Positions 56,101 through 64,000 of a stretch of DNA of 64,000 bases are shown here, piece by piece. Under the pieces are notes generated by a model. It had not been told where the DNA came from. It was given only the letters and a program-made list of their open reading frames with translations, and did not search any database. A program made the translations under genes and the position numbers. Origin of the DNA: Ecdyonurus torrentis. Taxonomy: Eukaryota; Arthropoda; Insecta; Ephemeroptera; Heptageniidae. The number at the start of each line of letters is the position of its first letter. The stretch's first letter is position 1. The stretch spans positions 14,795,563-14,859,562 of the forward strand of contig OX439133.1 of NCBI GenBank assembly GCA_949318235.1, given 5' to 3'.

Positions 56101-59100
56101 GCATCGGAGCCCTGTTCTTAAAATCATAGACCACATAAAACAACACGTGCTTTTTAATGAATAAACACGAAATGGGATCTTCAAAACTGATAACAATTTA
56201 TACCAGAATGTTAATGTAGCCCCATGAGAGAGCGTGAAAAAATTGTAAAGAATGCAATTTAAGTGAAATTTAATGTTTAGGACGTCAGAAACATGCAAAA
56301 ATTAGTATGAAAATGTTGTGCGGGTTGCATAAATCAAATTTTCTGATCACTGCTACGGGGCTACTGTTGGGTTTTGAGATAAACTAATGTTATTTATGTA
56401 AATCCCATGAAGTGATTTGTGATAAAAATGCTTCTTTTTCCCTGGTCTATTCCTTTAAATTTTGTACCCATAGAGGTACACTTGAAGATGTAAATCTGTA
56501 CTGACCTGTGACTCCAATCTATTGATGGTAGCTTGTTGTAAAGACCTAGAAGCCTCTAACTTTAGTTGTAATTGCTCCGCAGCTTGAAGTCGTTCCAATA
56601 ACTCTTCATTCTGAGCACGTAAAGTGGATTCTTCTTCGGATGAACTTGACGAAGCAAGCTCTTCTTGTAAAACATGATACTCAACTTCGTATTCTCGTAA
56701 TTGTCGAGATACGTCCATTTGGAATACCTGTAAAAATGGATTAGAAAATTAAGTGTACAGTATTTTGACATATAAAATATATGGTTTTTATGGAGTGTTA
56801 GTAGTATTGGGGTGTTTAACTTACAAATTTTTTAGTATATTTAATTAAATAATTTAAATATTTTATGGGGGGGGGGGGGGAACTTAATAACACTATATGG
56901 CGTTCAGTTTTGGATTGAGTTAGAAATTATTTTCAAAAACTTAAGTACTTGTCAGCTACAGCGCTACTCCATTTCCCTAATTTTTTAAATATAAGTATCT
57001 TATCTAACCTTTATTTACGATTATTTATCAGTAATAATAATTTTAATATAGATGTCATTAAAAATATATTTTATTTTAAGCTGTGTCAATATAAAATTTT
57101 AGACCATTATTAGAGAATAAATAAATAATCGTCTAAACTCTAAATAGAAAAAAAATACTTAATATTTTTGTCTCAACTATTGGATTTTAAAGTTAAACTT
57201 TTATACAATGCTTCTTTGCCGGCGATTAAGCGATTAAAAAATAAAAATAATAAAAAAAAAAAAAAATCAAAAAAAATTAAAAGTATGTATATTATACCGC
57301 ATTTATATTTTTCTGCAATCGATGCAAAAGTTTTCTCAAAACTGTTGGCAAAAAAAAAAAAAAAAAAAAAAAAACGTTTCTCCCCATTAGCGTAATATTA
57401 AATTAGCCTTTTTTTAGCTACGTTACCGCGGGTAAGAAGCATTAATGCTCATTTTTTAGAATTGATATTCAATAACAGTATTCAAACATTTTTCCTTAAT
57501 TATTATTACTCAGTTAACGTACCTGCTTGGTGACTTTATCTAAGACTCCCTTGGTGACATTTGGTACTTGTGTCTTGAGATAATCCATCATCTCCTCAAA
57601 CGTATCACAGGCCATGAGTCTTTCTTTATGTTCAGCAAGCAGTGCCACAGCAAATCTGAAGATCACGTCTGGTCCTTCCAGTAGCAGCAAGTCTGTAATT
57701 TATTGATGAAATATAATACTCATTTTTAATTTACACGCTTTCACGCAACGTCGCCTGCAAACGCAACCTTTTCAGACCCTTTGATACACAGGAATAAGCT
57801 TAAATTTGTGGAAACGTAATTCTCCCCTTAAAATTCGCTAATGCAAACAAGCTCTAGCTTAGGAACCCTCATCCCTCTCGTTTATATATATTCCAGCTTC
57901 AATAGAGTAGCTTACTCAAAAATACTATTAATAACAAATAAAAATATATGTATGTATATGACCTCACTTCTCCTACTAAATAGTCTAATTCTCGTATATG
58001 TGATATGAAAATAGGTGACTCACCAAAGACCCTGGCAACAAATCCTAGTGGAAACTGCGAGGCAAAGAGAGTGAGAATCCACGGTGCAGCATACAGAGTT
58101 GGAGCAACTTCTAACGAGTCAAAGTGAGAGTAGAGTGCGGGCTGAAGATCATGAAGTAGGCGAGATAACTGGTACAACTTTACCTGAAATTCACGTGTTA
58201 AGAGTAAGACAAAAATATCCCAAGGTGTGAAATTAAATTATACATACCTGTAGTGCCACCATATCAGGTAGATAGACTTTACGAAGACCACGACGAAACA
58301 TAACGTGTTTTAACAAAGAGAAGGCACTTTCCTCACTCACCTATAATAACAGACAATAACAAAATTATAATTACCTATCACTCATATCAGTTTTATTTAG
58401 AAACAATAATTAGTCACGATGGTACCGTCACATAGAATATTTGGAAAAAATTTAATTTTTTTAATTATATACGTGTGTGTGTATTATATATTATTGAAAA
58501 AAATAAATAAAAATAAACACGAGTTACGAGAAATTATATTGATAATACTCGGCATAATATGGTAGATAGTCCGGAAAACTGAAGGCAATTTTATATACGA
58601 AGAAAAATAATTCTAAAGTAAACATCAGTTCGAGATTTATTAAATGATAATCATTTTTACACTTGATCATTCAATCCCACAATAATTAAAAAAAATATTT
58701 TAAAGTTAAAAGATTTACAAAGATACCGTACTCTTATTTACTTCTTCATCGTATTTACGAGTCAAGCTTCTTTAATCGTGCATATGCCTCGCAGGGTCAC
58801 GGTATTCACAGCGATGCATGGTTTATTACATAATATAACATTTAGTTGAAAGATGAATTTATTTATAAAAAAATATATATTTATATTTAAAATAAATATA
58901 ATTTAAAATTATTTGTTTTATAATAATAATTAATATTTAACTTATTTTATACATGAAAACAATAATTAATTATATATCTTATTAAAATTATAAAAAAATA
59001 TTTTATATAATTTTTATAGTAAAAATTCAATGTAAGAGTATAATGTATAAAAATTTTATATTGTACTGTAACATTGGATTTTTATTTACATTATATCGTA

Positions 59101-60788
59101 ATTTTGGCTTGACAGTCTTCTTTATTATTAGCTATTGAAAAAAACGTTTAGTAATTTATTACGCATAGTGTATTTATTTATTTTATTTTATTTATTTTTT
59201 ACTGATAATTATAGAGATAATAATTAAAAAAAAAAAAAAAAGCTAAAAATGAGCTGAGAAAAATATAAAAATTATAGTATACACTAATTTCTCCAAGAAA
59301 AAGGCGGGAGTTAATATTTATCCTAGATGCTGAGCAATGTATTTATCTGCTCAAGCATATAAAATACAAAAATATTTTTAACTATAATATCCACACTTAC
59401 ATGCAACAGCAAAATTCCAGCCACAAAGCTTAGTCCTTGGCAATAACCGACTTCAGGATCAAGCAGAGAGTAAGCCTTCAGTAAGTTGAAGAGTGCAAGT
59501 TGGCCAGGACCAAGTGGCGAAGAGAAGTACTGATGACTGGGGAAGGTGCGTCCTGAAGACAAAATATAACTTAATTAAAGGAAGTAGGGTACCGACGTCG
59601 GCCATCACACTCAAAATTTTCTCGTCAAAAAAATCTGAAATTTGGCACAATAATGATACTTCAGCTTAAGACAATGTCAAATTTATAAAAAAATTTGGAG
59701 GGTCACCGTGCAAATTAATGTTATATAATTTTTTGAAATTTTAAGCCCATAAGGCCGAATGTAAATTTCAATAATTTTTTCTTTTTTTTTTCGGGACGGT
59801 CAAACATCATAAAATTTTTATCACGACCAGGTGTAACCCTTAGCTACACAATGGTACCAAATTTAGACCTAAAACACTTCTAGTTTTTGAGATATAAGGT
59901 TGGTACCCTACTGCCTTAAGGTTGGAAACCATAGATACTGCGGGATTTGACTAAAAACATGTAAAGCTGAAATTTTGAACATTAGGATAAAGAATCTTCA
60001 AAAATGTAGAAAAAATTGGGAGGTCACCATGATTTTAAATTATTATTTTTTGAAGTTTTAGTCCCATAAGACCCCATGTTAACTTCAATAATTATTTTCT
60101 CTCTTATCTGATGGTCACTAGCATATCCATGGTCACTAGTTCTGAAAATTTTACTGTTTTATTAACTTTTACATGACATTATAAAATTTCGAAGTTTTCT
60201 CTTTAGATTTTGAGATGCAAGTTACCTAGATAAAACCCTTAGTTTTTTTTTTTTTTTTGAAATTTGTATCAGTTTTATACATAATTTAAAAATACATATT
60301 AAAAATGTAAGATCGTAATTTTAAATTATATGACGTGATATTTATTTTTAACCCTGTAATTAATACGTATTAATGGTATCAATATACCTTATTTTAATTA
60401 CAATAATGCAATGCACGAGATAAGAACAGTATAAATACATATCAGACTATGCAGTTGTTGTTAGAAGGAAGTAAATCAGCAAATACTAAATACAATAAAA
60501 ATCGATAAAAATTAGACAAATTGAGACAAAAAAAAAAAAAAAAGGCAATTTGACCAGAAAACGCCCTTGAATGTAGGCGTTTTTTTTTTTTTTTTTTTTC
60601 TTCTTTTTTTTTTTTTCATTCTTTCTTTTCTTTTCTTTTCTTTTCTTTTCTTTTCTTAAAGCTATTTTAAACATTCTAGAGTGAGTAGGGGGTCCGTTAC
60701 AGTATAAGAAAAGTTTTTTGACAAAAGAGACACATATTTTTACTTTTCTGAGAGCCTAACGAAAACTTGGACCAAATTTATGACAGTG

Positions 60789-60825
<37 letters not shown>

Positions 60826-61241
60826 GGGACTGAAGAGGATAATGTTCGTACAATACCAAGATTGTGATAATATATGTACCTAATTTTTTTATTTTAATTA
60901 AGCATCTTTTTCTCGCATAAGAATAGCATAGCAAATTCAGAGTGCGTTTACTTTTTTAATTGTTACATTCTTACAGACATTATTACAATGGTATATAAAA
61001 TAATAAGAAATATTTTTACATACCTAAGTCTATTAGTATTCCATGTTGATGCGAAGTTAGTTGCTTCAGTAGATCGTCGTATGGCACGCAGTAATTAGGA
61101 AAGTTGGCAATATCAACAGGTGAACATTTAGAATTATGTTTCTCTGCTAGGAAATGCCACACTTCTCCTCTCTTCACTCGTGGAACTCCTGTAAAAATAA
61201 TGACATAAAATCATTAGCAATTTTAAGTGGCTACTTTTACT

Positions 61242-61304
<63 letters not shown>

Positions 61305-63068
61305 AAAAATTTTAAAGTTACAAAAACAAGCGGTAACTGAAAACATCGATAGCTCAATACCACTGTTTAAATACTCTGAGAAGTGAAAGGTGTATTTTTT
61401 TTTTTTAATATGATTGATTACATTGTGGAGCAAATAGCATACCTTTGAAATTTTCAGCCATAACTATTTTCTATTAAAAAAAAAATGCCATTTTACTAAT
61501 TACCTGCAATACTAATACGTCGAACTGTTAATTTATTTTATAACATTTTGAAACAAAATAGTTACTGGCATATAGTCATAGTGAGAGAAAAATAAAGAAA
61601 ACACTAATGAAGGTAATGGAAAACATTCTTAAAAATTTCTTCTGTGTTAAAACATTTAAAAGTGTGTATATTGATACTGTAGATATCCTCGTTTAAATAT
61701 TTCCAACCATGTAAAAGTTTAAAAAAAAAAAAAAAAAAAAAAATGCTAAAATTGTGGTTCCAATAGGAAATCTTATATTATAAGCTTTCCCCGCGCGCCT
61801 CACCAATAACCGCAATTACTTCACAGCATATAATTACATATTTTTATGCATCTTGTTATTAGTAAATGAATAGTCTTACCTTGTCTTAAAGTTTGCAATA
61901 ACATCTGAGAGTCACATTTAGCTCTAGAAAGCAGTAGGTCCCAAATTTGAGCTCCCTCTTTAGCACATGGTGATATCTCATCGTATTCCAACTTGATTCT
62001 TTTTACTGTGGCTTCCTCCTGTCGCGCTGTAAGCAAACAGACAAGAGTTTTTTTTTTTAATATCTGGAAATGTCTTTAAAAATAATAATAATAATAATAA
62101 AAAAATCATTATGTCTAAAACATTAAAATATAATAATAATACGTAATAAAAGTTTAAAGAAAGCGATCGTCAAAATGTAATTGTTGAATACATGGCATTA
62201 ATCGGGCAATCCAATGCTTATATAGGTATAACGTTCAGGACCATGCCCTAAAAATTAAGTCTCAATATAGATCGAATTTCTAAAAGTAATAAACCTCAAA
62301 GTTCCAAGTTCTTCACCAATAACATCCATGCATTTCTAACTTGATTCTCTTACCTCTGAGTTTTGCATTTTCTCTCTCCATCCTGATGAGTAGTAACTGT
62401 TGATTGATCGCTTTCTTCCACAAATCTCGTAATTCCTGACGTGTTCGCTTCACAGTGCGTACTTCACCTTTCAGTGATGCTGCTCCTCGCCGTTGTTCTG
62501 CGCAATATATACATATAAAATAAGTAAAAAAAAAATAATAATAATACTAATAAATAAATAAATACATAAAAGTTGTAAGCTTATCGTAAAAAAAAGTGTA
62601 ATTCTTACACACATTCTTTGTTGCTTTTTATTTATTTATTTTTTTATTTTTTTTTTTACAGAAAGAATTTTAAAAAAATTAAGCATACGTCAAGCGGCGA
62701 AAAAATTGCATGTCATCATTACATATTGTATAAGATTGCCATCGTTAAATTTACATTAAATAAGAGCACACTTGATTAAAAAATAAAAATAAATAAGGAG
62801 CTTAAGACGAGCTTTTCTTTTTTTTTTATAATTCTGGAAACTACAATTATTATGTTTGTAATACAAAATACTTGAAAAAATAAATAAATATGAAAAACGA
62901 CGATAATTGTTACCTGCTAATGCTTTGTTTGGTGTGACCACACGATGGAATATGGCTTGTCTCCAAGAACCAGGAGTATGCTTCGTTGAAACATCTTTGA
63001 TTTCTTTCTTAGGAGTTTGACTGACGGGAGAGGGTGGAGTCTTCGGCTGATTTCCCACCTTCAGGAAT
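51759..63068 (-). CDS. TBC1D1/TBC1D4-type RabGAP, 3' part (TBC domain and coiled-coil C-terminus), 5' end outside window
   Basis: Ten exons join in frame: 62914-63068, 62354-62497, 61880-62026, 61024-61188, 59401-59552, 58248-58340, 58024-58183, 57523-57692, 56506-56727, 51759-52106 (1,756 nt; 584 aa visible plus TAG). Order: [10 protein letters not shown] linker, basic coiled helix ([20 protein letters not shown]), then the TBC domain beginning [14 protein letters not shown]. Both catalytic fingers are present: IxxDxxR in ILIDLGR and YxQ in [20 protein letters not shown]-like (TLYAAPW) and [14 protein letters not shown] motifs follow, then [20 protein letters not shown] and a Leu/Glu-rich coiled coil. 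In vertebrates TBC1D4 (AS160) and TBC1D1 hydrolyse GTP on Rab8A, Rab10 and Rab14 and control vesicle exocytosis under Akt/AMPK. The gene looks intact. The PTB domains expected upstream are not in the window. Confidence 0.93.
52327..52490. mobile_element. family A MITE, copy 10
   Basis: TTGACTGATAAAGGAATAAC ... GTTGTTCCTTTACTAGTCAA, hinge CTACGCATGCGTAGAAAG, 164 bp, in the last TBC1D1/4-like intron. Confidence 0.9.
53206..53450. mobile_element. family N fragment
   Basis: ACTGCAGCAATGAATAACAT, TTGTTCAGCATACG, TTTTTCTCGCATATTTGAGA and CAACCTGTTATCACTAT match the 8.4 and 35.6 kb copies. No intact termini. Confidence 0.5.
53475..53686. mobile_element. family B palindrome, copy 3, uninterrupted
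   Basis: AAGTATTATTCACATGACGC is mirrored by GCGTCATGTGAATAATACTT. GCGCGTCAACGTGCGTCGAC and ATGGAGCCGTTCACATG pair with the right arm. 212 bp with a short hinge. ORFs on both strands are mirror images caused by the palindrome. Confidence 0.88.
54495..54745. mobile_element. family Z repeat, copy 2 (inverted)
   Basis: GCGCGCGGGGAGACGCGGGG, a T-run, TTTTTGAGAAAACTACTCC, ATTTCGGAGAAATTTAAAT and TACTTTTACGTGTTTTAAG mirror copy 1. Non-coding, within the last TBC1D1/4-like intron. Confidence 0.6.
54746..56121. other. intronic AT-rich sequence
   Basis: Part of the 4.4-kb last intron of the TBC1D1/4-like gene. T-run at 55385-55404. No exon, RNA gene or defined element recognised. Confidence 0.5.
56122..56454. 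mobile_element. family E MITE, copy 3, TTAA-flanked
   Basis: TTAA 56118-56121 and 56455-56458. Ends AATCATAGACCACATAAAAC and CCTGGTCTATTCCT. Interior very close to copy 1 (ATGAATAAACACGAAATGGG). Confidence 0.87.
56506..56727 (-). CDS. TBC1D1/4-like exon: [20 protein letters not shown] and coiled coil
   Basis: Acceptor TTTACAG. Encodes [20 protein letters not shown], a Ser/Glu patch (SSSSSEEES) and a heptad-like Leu/Glu/Gln helix to INRLESQ, donor GTCAGT. A family E MITE lies about 50 bp beyond the donor. Confidence 0.95.
57523..57692 (-). CDS. TBC1D1/4-like exon: end of TBC domain
   Basis: Acceptor ATTACAG. Encodes [20 protein letters not shown] and [20 protein letters not shown] to VTKQ, donor GTACGT. 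The LQG-EVIFK-ALSLL counterpart is clear. Confidence 0.94.
58024..58183 (-). CDS. TBC1D1/4-like exon: YQLSRLLHD to VARVF
   Basis: Acceptor ATTTCAG. Encodes [20 protein letters not shown] and [20 protein letters not shown] followed by VARVF, donor GTGAGT in phase 1. This is the most conserved helical core of the domain. Confidence 0.96.
58248..58340 (-). CDS. TBC1D1/4-like exon: [14 protein letters not shown]
   Basis: Acceptor TTATAG, 31 codons [20 protein letters not shown] to PDMVALQ, donor GTATGT. Phase 0 at both ends. It matches the MSEE-AF-MLKFLM-----RK-Y-PDM segment of the family. Confidence 0.95.
59401..59552 (-). CDS. TBC1D1/4-like exon: arginine finger and glutamine finger
   Basis: Acceptor TCTTCAG. 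Encodes [20 protein letters not shown], then [20 protein letters not shown] and VAGILLLH, donor GTAAGT. It carries the catalytic R (GRTF) and the YxQ glutamine (YCQG), so GAP activity is expected. A family H MITE ends only 23 bp upstream of the acceptor. Confidence 0.96.
59579..59915. mobile_element. family H MITE, copy 4, TTAA-flanked, in TBC1D1/4-like intron
   Basis: TTAA 59575-59578, then AGGAAGTAGGGTACCGACG. The right end is GGTTGGTACCCTACTGCC before TTAA 59916-59919. It lies 23 bp from a coding exon acceptor and so forms part of the intron's functional 3' end. Confidence 0.8.
59935..60245. mobile_element. family P repeat, copy 4
   Basis: TGCGGGATTTGACTAAAAAC, CATAAGACCCCATGTTAAC and GAAGTTTTCTCTTTAGATTT are shared with copy 3. 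It sits directly beside a family H copy in the TBC1D1/4-like intron, as copies 1-2 do near 1.5-3.4 kb. Confidence 0.55.
61024..61188 (-). CDS. TBC1D1/4-like exon: TBC domain start and arginine-finger approach
   Basis: Acceptor TTTTTACAG. Encodes [19 protein letters not shown] and [18 protein letters not shown], donor GTATGT. ILIDL joined to GR in the next exon forms the IxxDxxR arginine finger. Confidence 0.95.
61880..62026 (-). CDS. TBC1D1/4-like exon: [10 protein letters not shown] helix
   Basis: Acceptor TTACAG. Encodes [36 protein letters not shown] and [12 protein letters not shown], donor GTAAG. The family equivalent is KLDYEE-PC--E. Confidence 0.92.
62354..62497 (-). CDS. TBC1D1/4-like exon: LWKKAI helix
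   Basis: Acceptor GCGCAG. Encodes [40 protein letters not shown] and RENAKLR, donor GTAAG. It matches the ELR-LW-KAI-QQ-LL-RMEKEN block of the family. Confidence 0.92.
62914..63068 (-). CDS. TBC1D1/4-like exon: SWRQAIF region
   Basis: Acceptor TATTTCAG. Encodes [20 protein letters not shown], then [20 protein letters not shown], donor GTAACA. SWRQ-IF-RV is the conserved block upstream of the TBC domain in TBC1D1 and TBC1D4. Confidence 0.88.
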
Positions 63069-63347
63069 CTGAAATAAAAGTCGATAAGCTTACATCAATA
63101 ACGGTGCTATAAAAACAAATATTCTTAACATTACGATTTTATTAAATCTATACAAGAGTAACGAGTTTACAACTGCGAGTATAGATATGAGTACAAAATC
63201 CCAAACAGTTTTTTTTTTAAATATATACAATTAAATAATTGTATATTTGTAACCGATATTCACTACTCCAGCATTGTTTTAAAAATATAAGTGTCCTGAA
63301 ATTTATCATATTGAGACACTAAAACATACGAACCCAATCATATTGTG

Positions 63348-63414
<67 letters not shown>

Positions 63415-63426
63415 CCTATATATATA

Positions 63427-63525
<99 letters not shown>

Positions 63526-63948
63526 AATATAAAGATAAGAATTTAAAGATAAGAATTTAAAAAAAATATATAATAATAAATTAATAAAAATAAATAAAAA
63601 CAATCGAACATTTAGTATTTCATTATGTAAACGAAAATAATTATTACCAAAGTTGATTTTTTAAGACTGAATATTTTTATTTAACAAAATTTAGACTTCA
63701 ATTTTAAAAGCAAAACATGTAGTATACAGTAGAAATTTACTTTTACTTATTTCTTCTATCTATAGCTATATAATTTATGACCAATGCAGCTTTATAAGAA
63801 TATTTTCAGAAAAAAACACGCAAAATGAAACAAAAATACCATGTTCTCACTCGGTAATGTAATTTTTCTACTTTCAATTCAACTTCACAAGGCCTTTAAC
63901 TTATCGGAAATAGAAAAGTATGAAATACAAATTTCCATTCTTACATAC
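63069..63948. other. intronic AT-rich sequence
   Basis: AT-rich stretch with a long (TA)n tract at 63348-63523 and many short A/T runs. I see no exon with coding character. It would be an intron if the exon proposed at 63949-63992 is real. Confidence 0.5.
63348..63523. repeat. (TA)n microsatellite
   Basis: Roughly 175 bp of alternating TA with one interruption, TAGCCTATA, near 63412. Confidence 0.97.
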
Positions 63949-63992
63949 AAAAAAGCATCAGTGGAATTTCTTCTGTACGTCATTTTATGAAT
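63949..63992 (-). CDS. possible upstream exon of the TBC1D1/4-like gene (weak)
   Basis: Acceptor-like CACTAG at 63993-63994, then IHKMTYRRNSTDAF plus two bases, then a good donor GTATGTAAG. The phase fits exactly the single A that opens the exon at 63068. RRNS is a basophilic-kinase type site, as expected in the linker before the TBC domain. The window ends inside the would-be polypyrimidine tract, so the acceptor cannot be judged. Confidence 0.35.
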
Positions 63993-64000
63993 CTAGTGCC

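Noticed and set aside
57168..57395. Lys-rich ORFs ending in poly-Lys (also 16379-16603, 60486-60674, 61134-61433)
   Set aside because: Produced by genomic A-runs, not coding sequence.

Overview
The window is nuclear DNA of an invertebrate animal. It is very AT-rich, its genes are split by canonical GT-AG introns of 0.1-5.3 kb, and its spacers are full of homopolymer runs and short palindromic DNA transposons (MITEs). I cannot name the species. The two PARP copies have a splice-acceptor-like sequence 5 nt before the ATG, which would fit either a 5'UTR intron or a spliced-leader lineage.

Layout. 1-11,165: gene-poor, with old MITEs and one unidentified exon-like stretch. 11,166-13,990: imperfect tandem duplication carrying an intronless PARP-type ADP-ribosyltransferase gene (minus, 306 aa) and a truncated second copy. 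13,991-21,131: MITE-rich spacer. 21,132-27,234: complete Hakai (CBLL1-like) E3 ligase gene, minus strand, five coding exons, 399 aa. 28,587-40,415: complete Rab8 gene, plus strand, five coding exons, 209 aa, divergent from Hakai. 45,249-46,493: intact L1-ORF1-like reading frame, minus strand, with a 2A-like motif near its N-terminus and no ORF2. 51,759-63,068 (perhaps to 63,992): 3' part of a TBC1D1/TBC1D4-type RabGAP gene, minus strand, at least ten coding exons covering the whole TBC domain and C-terminal coiled coil. Its 5' part lies beyond the window.

How the genes relate. Rab8 is a small GTPase of exocytosis and ciliary traffic, and TBC1D1/TBC1D4 proteins are GAPs reported to act on Rab8, Rab10 and Rab14. 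Here the GTPase and a likely GAP are converging neighbours with only a retroelement ORF1 between them. Hakai is a RING ligase linked to the m6A writer complex. It shares a 1.35-kb divergent 5' region with Rab8.

Mobile DNA. By eye I separate more than twenty palindromic families, given local names A to CC. Several are bounded by TTAA (D, E, F, H, V and a 74-bp element). There is one 1,271-bp hAT-like element with a perfect 8-bp target duplication, one TTA-flanked Harbinger-like element, and several nested insertions that give relative ages. Family A (ten copies) carries an NRF1-like core at its hinge. Splice junctions were placed by reading frame, GT/AG signals and remembered family similarity. 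No alignments or searches were run.
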